From positions 9,613 through 73,612 of the forward strand of contig JAZQEI010000004.1 in the NCBI GenBank assembly GCA_045538935.1: a DNA stretch of 64,000 nt, read 5' to 3'. Below, piece by piece: positions 16,414 through 25,190 of this stretch (positions within the stretch are counted from its first letter, which is position 1; every line of letters begins with the position of its first letter). The position numbers were made by a program, and so were the translations under genes. The notes beneath the pieces are model-generated. The model did not search any database. It had not been told where the DNA came from and saw only the letters and a program-made list of their open reading frames with translations. Source of the stretch: RGIG3013 sp045538935 (GTDB taxonomy: Bacteria; Bacillota; Clostridia; Oscillospirales; Acutalibacteraceae).

Positions 16414-17175
16414 ATGAAGACATTAACTAAAGACAAGTTAGTTGTTAATATTTACGATACAAGATCCGAAATGGGTGCCGCCGCAGGTACTAAGGCTGCT
16501 GAGCTTATAAAGAAATACCTTTTGGCGAAGGAAGAGGTAAATGTAATATTTGCCGCCGCACCTTCTCAAAACGAAACACTAGATACTCTTGTAAAGGCTG
16601 AGGGTATTGACTGGAGCAGAGTAAATGCGTTCCATATGGACGAATATATAGGCCTTAGCAAAGATGCTCCACAAGGCTTCGGCAACTTTTTAAGGGAGCA
16701 TATATTTAAATTTTTACCCTTTAAGAGTGTAAATTATATCGACTGCGAGGCAAAGGATATCGATGCCGAGTGCGCACGTTATTCTGCACTTTTAAAGGCA
16801 AATCCTGTGGATATAGTTTTACTCGGCATTGGTGAAAACGGTCACATTGCCTTTAACGACCCCCATGTTGCCGACTTTAATGATAATGCTATGGTAAAGG
16901 CCGTAAAATTAGATGATGTATGCCGTCAACAACAGGTTAACGACGGCTGCTTTAAGACTTTAAGCGATGTTCCCGAGTATGCTTTAACCCTAACAATTCC
17001 TACATTAGTAAGTGCCAAGCATATGGTATGTACAGTACCTGCAGCTACAAAGGCTTGGGCTGTAGCAGCTACCGTAAATGAGGAAATTTCTGAAAAGGTT
17101 CCGGCAACCATTATGCGCAAGCACGAAAGCGCTATTATGTATTGCGATAAAGACAGTGGGAGAGATTTACTGTGA
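16414..17175 (+). CDS. Glucosamine-6-phosphate deaminase-like protein (NagB/6PGL superfamily)
   Basis: A 253-residue member of the NagB/6-phosphogluconolactonase superfamily, of NagB size. Present: FHMDEYIGL with Asp76 (the NagB proton-transfer Asp) and GENGHIAFND with His144. Differences from classic NagB: the phosphate-binding loop normally reads like TGxTP but here is AAAPSQNETL (47-56), and the position of the catalytic Glu after His144 is Asp149. The next gene is nagA, which supports an amino-sugar 6-phosphate substrate, but it may be a subfamily with a different hexosamine or phosphosugar. It overlaps nagA by four bases. Confidence 0.8.
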   Translation: MKTLTKDKLVVNIYDTRSEMGAAAGTKAAELIKKYLLAKEEVNVIFAAAPSQNETLDTLVKAEGIDWSRVNAFHMDEYIGLSKDAPQGFGNFLREHIFKFLPFKSVNYIDCEAKDIDAECARYSALLKANPVDIVLLGIGENGHIAFNDPHVADFNDNAMVKAVKLDDVCRQQQVNDGCFKTLSDVPEYALTLTIPTLVSAKHMVCTVPAATKAWAVAATVNEEISEKVPATIMRKHESAIMYCDKDSGRDLL

Positions 17176-18329
17176 TACTTAAAATTACAGGCGGACGTCT
17201 TATTACAAACGACGGTATCATAGAGGGTAAAGACATTTACACCGAAAACGGCATTATAACCCATATTACCGCAGAACAACTTCCGTATGATGAGGTTATT
17301 AACGCCAACGGTAATTTTGTGTCGCCCGGTTTTATAGATTTACACGTTCACGGTGCGGTAGACTGTGATTTTTCTGATCAGAGCGAAACATCTGTAATAA
17401 ATGCCGTAAATTATCATTTAAAGCACGGTACAACTACTATTTATCCTACCATTACCTCTGTTCCGGTTAGTGTTATGGATAATAGCTTAAAGGCAATAAA
17501 ATCCGTAATGCAAAGCGGTAATACACCTTGCAATATTGCTGGCGCACATCTAGAGGGGCCGTACTTTTCTCCTATGCAGTGCGGTGCGCAGAATCCCGAA
17601 ATTATAACACCTCCAAAAAAGCAAGATTATGAGCTTCTTTTAAACAAGTACGACGGTGTTATAAAACGTTGGAGCTTTGCGCCTGAGCTAGATGGCACCG
17701 ATGATTTTATGGATGCTTTAAATGAGGCTGGGGTAGTATCGTCTGTTGGACATACCGATGCACTTTACTCAGATGTACAAAGGGTATATAATAAGGGCTG
17801 TAAACTTATAACCCACTTTTATTCTTGCACCTCTACAATAACTCGCGATAAAGGTTTTAGACGTCTTGGCGTTGTAGAGAGCGGATATTTGTTTGATGAT
17901 ATATCGGTAGAGGTAATTGCCGACGGATGTCATATTCCAAAGGAGCTCTTTGGCCTTATATATAAGATTAAGGGCGATGATAACATCTGTCTTGTTACCG
18001 ATGCTATACAACTTGCGGGTAGCAAGTGCGAGGTAGGCAGTGTTGGCGGTGTGCCTTGTAAGGTTAAAGACGGTGTCGCAAGGCTTATGGATGAAAGCGC
18101 CTTTGCAGGTAGCATTGCTACTACTGATAGATTAGTGCGCTTTTGTGTAAACGATGTAAAGCTACCAATACATAAGGCGGTTAAAATGATAACCAGTAAC
18201 CCTGCACGTGTAATGGGCCTTAAAAACAAAGGTCAGTTACAGGTTGGGCACGATGCCGACATAGTTATTTTTGATAACGATATAAATATTAAAAATGTAA
18301 TCGTAATGGGAAAAGAAGTGAACATATAA
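17172..18329 (+). CDS. nagA: N-acetylglucosamine-6-phosphate deacetylase
   Basis: A 385-residue metal-dependent deacetylase converting GlcNAc-6-P to GlcN-6-P. Motifs: the HxH in DLHVHGAVDCDF, the metal Glu in GAHLEGPYFSP, His residues in SVGHTDA and ITHFYSC, and the catalytic Asp in VTDAIQLAG. It starts with GTG inside the stop codon of the NagB-like gene (GTGA overlap) and ends sharing one base with the next ATG, so translation is tightly coupled. The THFYSCTST stretch replaces the more usual THLFNAM, as in a subset of Firmicutes proteins, and leaves room for a different N-acetyl sugar. Confidence 0.87.
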   Translation: MILKITGGRLITNDGIIEGKDIYTENGIITHITAEQLPYDEVINANGNFVSPGFIDLHVHGAVDCDFSDQSETSVINAVNYHLKHGTTTIYPTITSVPVSVMDNSLKAIKSVMQSGNTPCNIAGAHLEGPYFSPMQCGAQNPEIITPPKKQDYELLLNKYDGVIKRWSFAPELDGTDDFMDALNEAGVVSSVGHTDALYSDVQRVYNKGCKLITHFYSCTSTITRDKGFRRLGVVESGYLFDDISVEVIADGCHIPKELFGLIYKIKGDDNICLVTDAIQLAGSKCEVGSVGGVPCKVKDGVARLMDESAFAGSIATTDRLVRFCVNDVKLPIHKAVKMITSNPARVMGLKNKGQLQVGHDADIVIFDNDINIKNVIVMGKEVNI

Positions 18330-19306
18330 TGAATATAGCATTTGCAGGTTTAAAGCACTCGCATATTTTTGTTTTGTATAATTTAGCACAGCAAAATAAT
18401 AAGTTTAATGTTGTGGGTGCATTTGAAGATGGTGCTGAATATGTGCAGTTAGCCAATAAAAACGGAGTAGAGTGTAACTACAAAACCTTTGACGAGTTAT
18501 TAAATGACAAAAATGTTGATGTAGTAGCTTTAGGCGGCTATTTTGGCGAGCGCGGACAAATGGCAATAAAGGCATTAAAGGCAGGTAAGCACGTAATAGC
18601 CGACAAGCCTCTTTGTACATCTTTAAAAGAGCTTAAACAAATTGAAAAATTGGCACAAAAAAGCGGCAAAAAGGTAAGCTGTATGTTTACCATGCGCTTT
18701 GACGAGCCTAAAGTGTTAGCTGCCAAAAAACTTTATGAGAGCGGCGCATTAGGTCAGATTAATAACGTGATTTTCTCAGGCCATCATCCTTTGCAGTATG
18801 GCAGACGACCAATGTGGTATTTTGAAAAGGGTAAACATGGCGGTGTTATTAACGATATTGCTATTCACGCTATAGATATTTTATCTTTTGCATTTGGTTT
18901 AGAGATTGAAACCCTAAATGCTGCAAGGTGTTGGAACGCATACGCGAGCGAGCAAAAGTGCTTTAAAGATAGCGGCCAAATTATGCTTACGGCTTCTAAC
19001 GGAGCAGGTATAATGGGTGATGTTTCTTATGCCATACCCGATGGTGTAGAGTTTAAATATCCTAATTACTGGCGTTTCCAAATTTTTGGAACAAAGGGCG
19101 TTTTAGATTTCTCTTTAGGCGGTTCAGATGCAGTATATTACCTTAAAGATGACCCCACACCGCACAAGCTAGAAGAGTGTGACACCAATAATTATCTTGA
19201 TGATTTTTATAATCTTGTAAACGGTGAAGAAAATGTTGTTTTAACTCCAGAAGAGGTATTTGCCGCAACAAAAACCACTTTAGAAATTCAGCGTTTAAGC
19301 AAATAA
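18329..19306 (+). CDS. Gfo/Idh/MocA family oxidoreductase 3
   Basis: A 325-residue NAD-dependent oxidoreductase, last of the nine-gene operon. The N-terminus FAGLKHSHIFVLYNLA is again a divergent nucleotide loop with an SH signature like oxidoreductase 2. The catalytic box is IADKPLCTS, and GGVINDIAIHAIDILSF carries the conserved His. It shares one base with nagA. The C-terminal half contains VMFTMRF-type and YWRFQIFGTKG strands typical of the family. A strong terminator follows. Substrate unknown. Confidence 0.84.
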   Translation: MNIAFAGLKHSHIFVLYNLAQQNNKFNVVGAFEDGAEYVQLANKNGVECNYKTFDELLNDKNVDVVALGGYFGERGQMAIKALKAGKHVIADKPLCTSLKELKQIEKLAQKSGKKVSCMFTMRFDEPKVLAAKKLYESGALGQINNVIFSGHHPLQYGRRPMWYFEKGKHGGVINDIAIHAIDILSFAFGLEIETLNAARCWNAYASEQKCFKDSGQIMLTASNGAGIMGDVSYAIPDGVEFKYPNYWRFQIFGTKGVLDFSLGGSDAVYYLKDDPTPHKLEECDTNNYLDDFYNLVNGEENVVLTPEEVFAATKTTLEIQRLSK

Positions 19307-19313
19307 TTATAAT

Positions 19314-19345
19314 AAAAACAACCACTTTTGTGGTTGTTTTTTTAT
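19314..19345 (+). terminator. Rho-independent terminator ending the nine-gene operon
   Basis: AAAAACAACCAC, loop TTTT, GTGGTTGTTTTTTT. A strong stem and long T tract. Confidence 0.9.
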
Positions 19346-19362
19346 TTTTAATATTGTAAAAT
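19334..19362 (+). promoter_or_regulatory. Possible promoter for the GH20-HAD pair
   Basis: TTGTTT (19334-19339), 17-nt spacer, TAAAAT (19357-19362), 30 bases before the ATG at 19392. The -35 lies inside the preceding terminator. Weak -35, hence modest confidence. Confidence 0.4.
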
Positions 19363-19391
19363 GGAAAAAAGAAAAATTAAGGGGTGTTTAT

Positions 19392-21089
19392 ATGTTGCAT
19401 TTAATACCTAAGGTAAAAACTCTAAAAATATTTGATGGTTTTTTATCAAAAAATACCGTTTGCATTAATACTGATTTTGAGGATGAGCGTCTTTTTATTG
19501 CTGCAAAAAATTTGCCTCAAAATGTTGACGGCATAAAATTAGAATTTAATATTCAAAGTAATGATAGTGAAATTTATGAAATCGAAATAAAGCAAGATTT
19601 AATTTCGGTTAATGCAAATTCTATAGTCGCTGCATTTTATGCTATTCAAACACTTCGACAAATTTTTACGCATAAAAATATTCCTTGCCTTTATATAAAA
19701 GACTGGCCCGATTTAAAGTATCGCGGCTTTTATCACGATGCGACAAGGGGTAGAATTTTAACCGTAGACGCCGCCAAAAAGCTAATAGATACAATGGCTT
19801 ATTATAAGCTTAATTCCTTGCAGCTTTACGTAGAGCATACCTATGAGTTTAAAGAGCTCAAAGAGCTTAATAAAACTACAGGTTGTTTAACGAGCGAAGA
19901 ATTGCACCAAATAGATTTATATGCAAAGCAAAACTTTATTGATTTTATTCCGTCGCTCTCAACCTTTGGACATATGTATGAAATTTTAGAGCAAGAACCC
20001 TTTAAAAATTTAAGGGTTTTAAAAGAAAACTTTAAAAATTATCTGTTTGCCCGTATGATGCATCATACAATAAACCCAGAAGAAAAAGAGAGCATTGAGC
20101 TTGTTAAAAGTTTAATAGATCAGTACGTGCCTTGCTTTTCTTCGGAATACTTTAACATTTGCTGTGACGAAACCTTTGACCTCAAAAATTACAAGGGTCA
20201 AAGCGATTCTAAAACGCTTTATATAGAGTTTGTAAAGCAAATTATTGCTCACGTAAAAGCAAAAGGCAAAAAGGTTATGATGTGGGCCGATATTTTGCTT
20301 GAATACCCCGAGCTTATTGAGCAAATAGATGATGACATTTATTTTTTAAACTGGGAGTACGAGCCTGAGCCTAACGAGCAAAAAATTATAAAATTTAAAA
20401 ATTTAGGACGCACTCAAATTGTTTGCCCTGGCACTTGGTCTTGGTACCGTTTCTGTGAAAGGGTAGAGTGGGAAGAGCAAAACATTGCTAATATGGCAAA
20501 TTATGCTTATGAACACGGTGCTTTTGGTATGCTTAATACCAACTGGGGCGATTTTGGTCACCCGGCCCCTATAGAGCTTGCTCTTTACGGTATGGTTCTC
20601 GGCGCCGCAAAATCTTGGGAGCATAAAACAAACCTTGACGATGATTATTTTGCCGATGTTGATTATCTGCTTTATAAGCAAGACGGTGCAGTAGCTATTT
20701 TAAAACAGCTCAGTCTTTACCATTCAAAACTCGAGTGGCGCGATTTTGTTGCAGTTAAGGTTGCTTTTGAATACGGTGACAAACCTGAAATTAAACTTTC
20801 AGAGCAAACCGTAAAAGAAATTCAGCGTGAGTATAAAGAAATAATGTTAAAAATAAACGCTGAGCCTCAAAACGAATTTTTATCGGCTTTTGGCTTAGCT
20901 GCCAAAGCAGTTTTGGTAATTGCAGAAATCACAGCTAAAATTGCAGGCTACAATATAGAGCGCATTACCAACACAAAAGAGTTTTTAGGTGAGTATTCAA
21001 AACAGTGGATTTCACAGAGCAAAGAAAAAGAGTTGTTCTTAGTAACCGACGTTTTCGAAACTCTAGAGGCAAAATCAAAGGAGATATAA
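19392..21089 (+). CDS. Glycoside hydrolase family 20 (beta-N-acetylhexosaminidase)
   Basis: A 565-residue exo-acting hexosaminidase releasing terminal GlcNAc or GalNAc. An N-terminal GH20b-type domain (about 1-100, with AAFYAIQTLRQIF) precedes the catalytic barrel beginning YRGFYHDATRGRI. The catalytic Asp-Glu pair is D259-E260 in ICCDET. The C-terminal part is helical. No signal peptide is visible, so it acts on imported oligosaccharides or glycosides in the cytosol. Placement right after the nagB/nagA operon makes it the likely entry enzyme for the amino-sugar route. The HAD gene begins at the base after its stop. Confidence 0.88.
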   Translation: MLHLIPKVKTLKIFDGFLSKNTVCINTDFEDERLFIAAKNLPQNVDGIKLEFNIQSNDSEIYEIEIKQDLISVNANSIVAAFYAIQTLRQIFTHKNIPCLYIKDWPDLKYRGFYHDATRGRILTVDAAKKLIDTMAYYKLNSLQLYVEHTYEFKELKELNKTTGCLTSEELHQIDLYAKQNFIDFIPSLSTFGHMYEILEQEPFKNLRVLKENFKNYLFARMMHHTINPEEKESIELVKSLIDQYVPCFSSEYFNICCDETFDLKNYKGQSDSKTLYIEFVKQIIAHVKAKGKKVMMWADILLEYPELIEQIDDDIYFLNWEYEPEPNEQKIIKFKNLGRTQIVCPGTWSWYRFCERVEWEEQNIANMANYAYEHGAFGMLNTNWGDFGHPAPIELALYGMVLGAAKSWEHKTNLDDDYFADVDYLLYKQDGAVAILKQLSLYHSKLEWRDFVAVKVAFEYGDKPEIKLSEQTVKEIQREYKEIMLKINAEPQNEFLSAFGLAAKAVLVIAEITAKIAGYNIERITNTKEFLGEYSKQWISQSKEKELFLVTDVFETLEAKSKEI

Positions 21090-21728
21090 ATGTTCAGCGT
21101 AATTTTCGATATGGACGGAACTCTTTTAGACACCCAGCGCATTTTTATTGATGCTTGGAACTGTGCAGGTGATATGCAGGGAATAAAAAATCTGGGCGCA
21201 CATATTCCAAACGTTTGCGGAATGGGTGAGCCTGCCTGGACTGCATATTTGGTAGAAAATTTTAAAAGTCTTGATATTTTAAAGTTTAAAACCGATGCTC
21301 ACGCTTATATTGTAGACCATTTGGAAGTGAAATTCAAAAAAGGCGCAAAAGAGTTGCTTGAGTTTTTAAAACAAAACGGTATAAAAACGGCCATTGCCTC
21401 GGGCTCGGCAACGCCGGTTGTTAAGCATCACTTAGGGGTTGTGGGAGCTAATGATTACTTTTTATCCGTTCTTGGCGGAGAGACCGTTACAAACGGTAAG
21501 CCCGCACCCGATATTTTTCTTTTGGCTGCTGAGAAAATAGGCGCTAATCCTAAAGACTGCTTTGTAATAGAAGATTCTGAAAACGGAATTGTGGCAGGGT
21601 ACAGGGCAGGAATGAACTGTATAGGTGTTCCTGATATTGTGCAGTTTAAAGATGAAATAAAAGACAAATGCTATGCATATGTAGACTCGCTTTTAGATGT
21701 AATAGATATTTTTAAAAATTTAATTTAA
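21090..21728 (+). CDS. HAD family phosphatase (beta-phosphoglucomutase-like)
   Basis: A 212-residue HAD subfamily I protein with a helical cap. Motif I is FDMDGTLLD (Asp7, Asp9), motif II AIASGSAT, motif III a Lys in GKPAPDIF, and motif IV VIEDSENGI. This class holds sugar-phosphate phosphatases and phosphoglucomutases. It starts immediately after the GH20 stop with AAAGGAGAT as ribosome site inside the GH20 end. It probably dephosphorylates a sugar phosphate from the same pathway. Confidence 0.88.
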   Translation: MFSVIFDMDGTLLDTQRIFIDAWNCAGDMQGIKNLGAHIPNVCGMGEPAWTAYLVENFKSLDILKFKTDAHAYIVDHLEVKFKKGAKELLEFLKQNGIKTAIASGSATPVVKHHLGVVGANDYFLSVLGGETVTNGKPAPDIFLLAAEKIGANPKDCFVIEDSENGIVAGYRAGMNCIGVPDIVQFKDEIKDKCYAYVDSLLDVIDIFKNLI

Positions 21729-21736
21729 TAAAAAAA

Positions 21737-21772
21737 CAACCGCCAAGGCTTCATGCCTTGGCGGTTTTAATT
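21737..21772. terminator. Bidirectional terminator between convergent genes
   Basis: AACCGCCAAGGC, loop TTCAT, GCCTTGGCGGTTTT, with A-rich sequence on the left giving a T tract on the minus strand as well. It serves both the HAD gene (+) and the NhaC gene (-). Confidence 0.88.
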
Positions 21773-21786
21773 TAACATTATTTATT

Positions 21787-23403
21787 TTACTTGTTTTTTG
21801 TTATTGCTTTAATAACAAGCAGAACGCCTATCATAAGGGCAATAGCGAGGGGAAGTAAAACGTATGCGCTCTGAACAAATGCTGCAATTACATATACTAC
21901 AAACGATGTTGCAGCAACTGTTATAGCATAAGGTAACTGAGTCGATACGTGGTTAACGTGGTTAGACTGGCTACCTGCAGAAGACATAATTGTTGTGTCA
22001 GAAATAGGCGAGCAGTGGTCGCCGCAAACAGCACCTGCAAGGCAAGCCGAAACGCCTATTATTAAAAGCTCGCTTGACGGATCGAAGATAGCGGTAACAA
22101 TTGGAATAAGAATACCGAATGTGCCCCAAGATGTGCCTGTAGAAAAAGCAAGCACACAAGCAACTAAGAATATAATTGCCGGTAAGAAGTTTGCAAGACC
22201 CGCAGCGGCAGAGTCCATAAGAGCCTCAACAAATTCTGCAGCACCAAGTAAACCGGTCATGTTCTTAAGTGCAGTTGCAAAGGTTAAAATTAAAATTGCG
22301 GGCACCATTGCAATAAAGCCCTTGGGAATGCATTCCATAGCCTCTTTAAATGTAACAACTCTTCTTATAATAAGGTAAACCATTGTAACAATTAAAGCTA
22401 CTAAAGCGCCCCACGGAAGACCTACTGTTGCGTCGGTATTGCCGAATGCAGTAACAAAGTCGTCACCTGCAAAGAATCCGCCAACATAAAGTAAACCTAT
22501 AACCGATAAAACAACTAATACAATAACGGGTAAGATAAGATCAATAACTCTGCCTCTTGGGTTAGCATCATCGCTGTCTACAGAGTCAGCAAACTCTTCG
22601 CCGCCACTTGTAAACAAATCACCGTTGGCGGCATTTAGTTCGTGTAATTTCATTGGACCGTAATCGAACTTCATTAAAGTTAAGGCTATTACAAATACTA
22701 TCATAAGTAATGAATAGAAGTTGTAGGGAATAGCCTTTATAAATAACTCAATACCCGAAAAACCGGTACCCTCAGTAAATTCTGAAACAGCAGCAGCCCA
22801 AGAAGAAACGGGGGCTATCATACAAATAGGGGCGGCGGTTGCGTCAATAATAAAAGCGAATTTTGCACGTGAGATTTTGTGGCTATCGGTAACAGGGCGC
22901 ATAACGCTACCAACGGTTAAGCAGTTAAAGTAGTCGTCAATAAAGATTAAAACGCCAAGTGCAAAGGTAGCTAAAGCTGCGCCAACCCTTGTCTTAATAT
23001 GTACCTTTGCCCAACGTCCGAACGCTGCCGAGCCGCCCGCCTTGTTTATAAGAGCAACAACTGAGCCTAAAATAACAAGGAAAATAAAGATACCGGCTGT
23101 ACCAGATACGGCCGAGATTAAACCTTCATTAACTACGTTATCTAACGCTTTAACGGGGTTAAAGTCTGCCGAGAGCAAGCCGCCCAAAACAATACCTATA
23201 AACAAAGAAGAATAAACTTCTTTAGTTATAAGTGCAAGGACGATAGCAACAATAGGCGGAACGAGTGCCCAATATGTTGCAAAAAATTTTGAGACTTCTT
23301 CTACAGCTTCGCCGTCTGTTGCAAATGCGGCTAAAGGCATTACGCATACCAAAGCCAGAACAAAGGCCGCAATTAGCAGATTTTTTTTGCTAAAAATTTT
23401 CAT
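21787..23403 (-). CDS. NhaC family Na+/H+ antiporter
   Basis: A polytopic inner-membrane antiporter of 538 residues. Typical features: FIDDYFNCLTVGSVMRPVTD in the core, ATAAPICMIAPVSSWAAAVS, and SAGSQSNHVNHVSTQLPYA near the C-terminus. The N-terminus has an extra hydrophobic segment ending AFATDG that looks like a cleavable signal or additional helix. The ATG at 23403 lies behind AAGGAGG; the frame opens at 23442. A consensus promoter about 110 bases upstream leaves a longish leader. Substrates may be Na+/H+ or an organic pair such as malate/lactate, as in other NhaC members. Confidence 0.88.
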   Translation of the reverse strand: MKIFSKKNLLIAAFVLALVCVMPLAAFATDGEAVEEVSKFFATYWALVPPIVAIVLALITKEVYSSLFIGIVLGGLLSADFNPVKALDNVVNEGLISAVSGTAGIFIFLVILGSVVALINKAGGSAAFGRWAKVHIKTRVGAALATFALGVLIFIDDYFNCLTVGSVMRPVTDSHKISRAKFAFIIDATAAPICMIAPVSSWAAAVSEFTEGTGFSGIELFIKAIPYNFYSLLMIVFVIALTLMKFDYGPMKLHELNAANGDLFTSGGEEFADSVDSDDANPRGRVIDLILPVIVLVVLSVIGLLYVGGFFAGDDFVTAFGNTDATVGLPWGALVALIVTMVYLIIRRVVTFKEAMECIPKGFIAMVPAILILTFATALKNMTGLLGAAEFVEALMDSAAAGLANFLPAIIFLVACVLAFSTGTSWGTFGILIPIVTAIFDPSSELLIIGVSACLAGAVCGDHCSPISDTTIMSSAGSQSNHVNHVSTQLPYAITVAATSFVVYVIAAFVQSAYVLLPLAIALMIGVLLVIKAITKNK

Positions 23404-23520
23404 GTTTTTCCTCCTTAAAGAAAAATAAAACAAAAGGCACAAGAACCAAAGAAGCCCCTATGCCAAAACGGCAGAAAACGAGCCGCAAAAAGTTTTACAT
23501 TTCTTTTTTTTACAAGGTCA

Positions 23521-23549
23521 ATGTTACCATAGTAGACATATAGTGTCAA
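23521..23549 (-). promoter_or_regulatory. Promoter for the NhaC gene
   Basis: On the minus strand, TTGACA (23549-23544), 17-nt spacer, TAACAT (23526-23521). It implies a leader of about 110 nt before the ATG; I could not assign the leader to a known riboswitch. Confidence 0.65.
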
Positions 23550-23574
23550 CAATTTTTTACATAATATGTTAGTT

Positions 23575-24363
23575 TTAACCAAATAGATTTAAAGCGTTTT
23601 TGTAAGCAATTTTTTCAAAATCGTTTTGGCTTAAACCTAAAGAGTTTAGCATTCTAAGTTCCATATCGGCGGTGTGCCACGGGCAGTCGGTACCGAATAG
23701 TATTTTATCACACCCATGCTTTTCAATTATTTTTTCTAAATAATACTTTGGCATTGATGCATAAGAAAATGCCGTATCAAAATAAATATCGGTACCACAT
23801 AGCTTTTCTAACACTTCTTCACTGCAGTTTAGCCCGCCCATATGAGCGGCAACAACCGGAGAATCAAACCAAGAAAAAGCTTTTAACATGCTGTCGGGCA
23901 TTGCTTTGTATGGCGGAGCAAATCCGTAATCCAGCCCGGCGTGAAAAACGGTAATAAGACCAAGAGAAGATATTTTTTTATATATTGGTTTTAACTTTTC
24001 GTCATCTACAAAAAAGCCTTGGTAGTCGGGGTGTAATTTTACGCCCATAAGGCCTAGTTCTTTTATGCGCTCAAGTTCTTCTAAGGCGTTTTCGGCAAAT
24101 GGGAAAACAGAGCCAAATGCAATTATTTTAGGATCTTTGTTTATTTGGGCCGCAAAATCGTTTACGCTTTGCATTTGATGTGCATTTGTAGCAATACTAA
24201 GCACAACAGATTTGTCTACATTTGTATTGTGCATAACCTGCTTCAAACTGTTAAGAGTGCCATCAGTATGGTTCTTTAGCCCGCCGGATACATGGGTTAA
24301 TTTATCTATTGCTCCTTTTGCGATTTTATCCGGAAAACAATGAGTATGAAAATCTATAAGCAT
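23575..24363 (-). CDS. Amidohydrolase family protein
   Basis: A 262-residue TIM-barrel amidohydrolase (amidohydrolase-2 or TatD-like). Ligands: HTH in IDFHTHCFPD at residues 5-7, GVKLHPDYQGF, TVFHAGLDYG, VAAHMGG, and the Asp in LFGTDCPW. It is more distant from the two paralogs at 9009 and 10147 than they are from each other. The start chosen is the ATG at 24363, because the family begins right before the IDFHTH strand; the upstream frame to 24387 opens with TTG. The ribosome site is weak. Apparently monocistronic; substrate unknown. Confidence 0.8.
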   Translation of the reverse strand: MLIDFHTHCFPDKIAKGAIDKLTHVSGGLKNHTDGTLNSLKQVMHNTNVDKSVVLSIATNAHQMQSVNDFAAQINKDPKIIAFGSVFPFAENALEELERIKELGLMGVKLHPDYQGFFVDDEKLKPIYKKISSLGLITVFHAGLDYGFAPPYKAMPDSMLKAFSWFDSPVVAAHMGGLNCSEEVLEKLCGTDIYFDTAFSYASMPKYYLEKIIEKHGCDKILFGTDCPWHTADMELRMLNSLGLSQNDFEKIAYKNALNLFG

Positions 24364-24438
24364 ATAAAACACTAGCCTTTCTAACAATTATTATAAACCT
24401 AAATAGTAACTTTTACAAATAAAATCTTTATTTTATGG

Positions 24439-24466
24439 TTGACAACCCTTGTATTTAAGATATAAA
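24439..24466 (+). promoter_or_regulatory. Promoter for the esterase gene
   Basis: TTGACA (24439-24444), 16-nt spacer, TATAAA (24461-24466), followed by AAAAGGAGGA and the GTG start at 24490. Confidence 0.65.
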
Positions 24467-24489
24467 ATCGTACAAAAGGAGGAATAAAA

Positions 24490-25134
24490 GTGTACACCAA
24501 ACATACCTTTAAGTCCGATAAGTTTTTTAATTTCAACTACGTTCAGTATTTGCCTAAAGATTATGATCCTAATAAAAAATATCCGCTAGTATTCTTTTTG
24601 CACGGTGCGGGGGAACGCGGTGACGATTTAGATGTTGCGATGCGTAATGGATATATGAAACATGTGCGTGAGAGCGGAAAAGAATATCCGTTTATATTTA
24701 TTGGTCCGCAATGCCCATTTGAAAAATATTGGGGCTGTTATACAGAATCGCTTTTGGGCTTTTTAGATTACATAATGCAAACTTTACCCATAGATGAGGA
24801 CAGAGTTTATCTTACAGGTCTTAGCATGGGCGGTACGGGAACATTTATGCTTGCAATGGCGGCACCCGACCGTTTTGCAGCCTTAGCTCCTGTTTGCGGC
24901 ACAGGTATTTATTGGCACGCTTGTGTTATAAGACATATACCTATATATATTTACCATGGTGACTGCGACGACATTGTACCGCTTTATGAATCTACAAATA
25001 TGTTAAGAGCCCTTAACAGTGGCGGTGGTACCGCTAAAATAAAGGTTTTACATGGCGAAGGCCACGGGGCTTGGGAAGCGGCGTATTCAGATGATGAACT
25101 TTTAGAGTGGATGTTAAGCCAAAGAAGAAAGTAA
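24490..25134 (+). CDS. Alpha/beta hydrolase, carboxylesterase or PHB depolymerase-like
   Basis: A 214-residue single-domain esterase. Oxyanion region LVFFLHGAGERGDD, nucleophile Ser112 in GLSMGG, acid Asp160 in HGDCDD followed by VP, and His192 in GEGHGAW. No signal peptide. Such short enzymes act on acetylated or feruloylated sugars or on phospholipid esters. The GTG start has a perfect AAAGGAGGA site seven to eight bases upstream. It is transcribed alone, facing the small membrane-protein gene. Confidence 0.87.
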   Translation: MYTKHTFKSDKFFNFNYVQYLPKDYDPNKKYPLVFFLHGAGERGDDLDVAMRNGYMKHVRESGKEYPFIFIGPQCPFEKYWGCYTESLLGFLDYIMQTLPIDEDRVYLTGLSMGGTGTFMLAMAAPDRFAALAPVCGTGIYWHACVIRHIPIYIYHGDCDDIVPLYESTNMLRALNSGGGTAKIKVLHGEGHGAWEAAYSDDELLEWMLSQRRK

Positions 25135-25172
25135 AAAACAAAAGGACTTGAGAGGTGTTTCTCTCAAGTCCT
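25130..25172 (-). terminator. Terminator of the small membrane-protein gene
   Basis: AGGACTTGAGAG, loop GTGTTT, CTCTCAAGTCCT; on the minus strand it is followed by TTTTGTTTTTT. The plus-strand side lacks a T tract, so its main user is the minus-strand gene, although it may also stop the esterase transcript. Confidence 0.75.
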
Positions 25173-25190
25173 AAAAAAGTTTTGTGGTAA

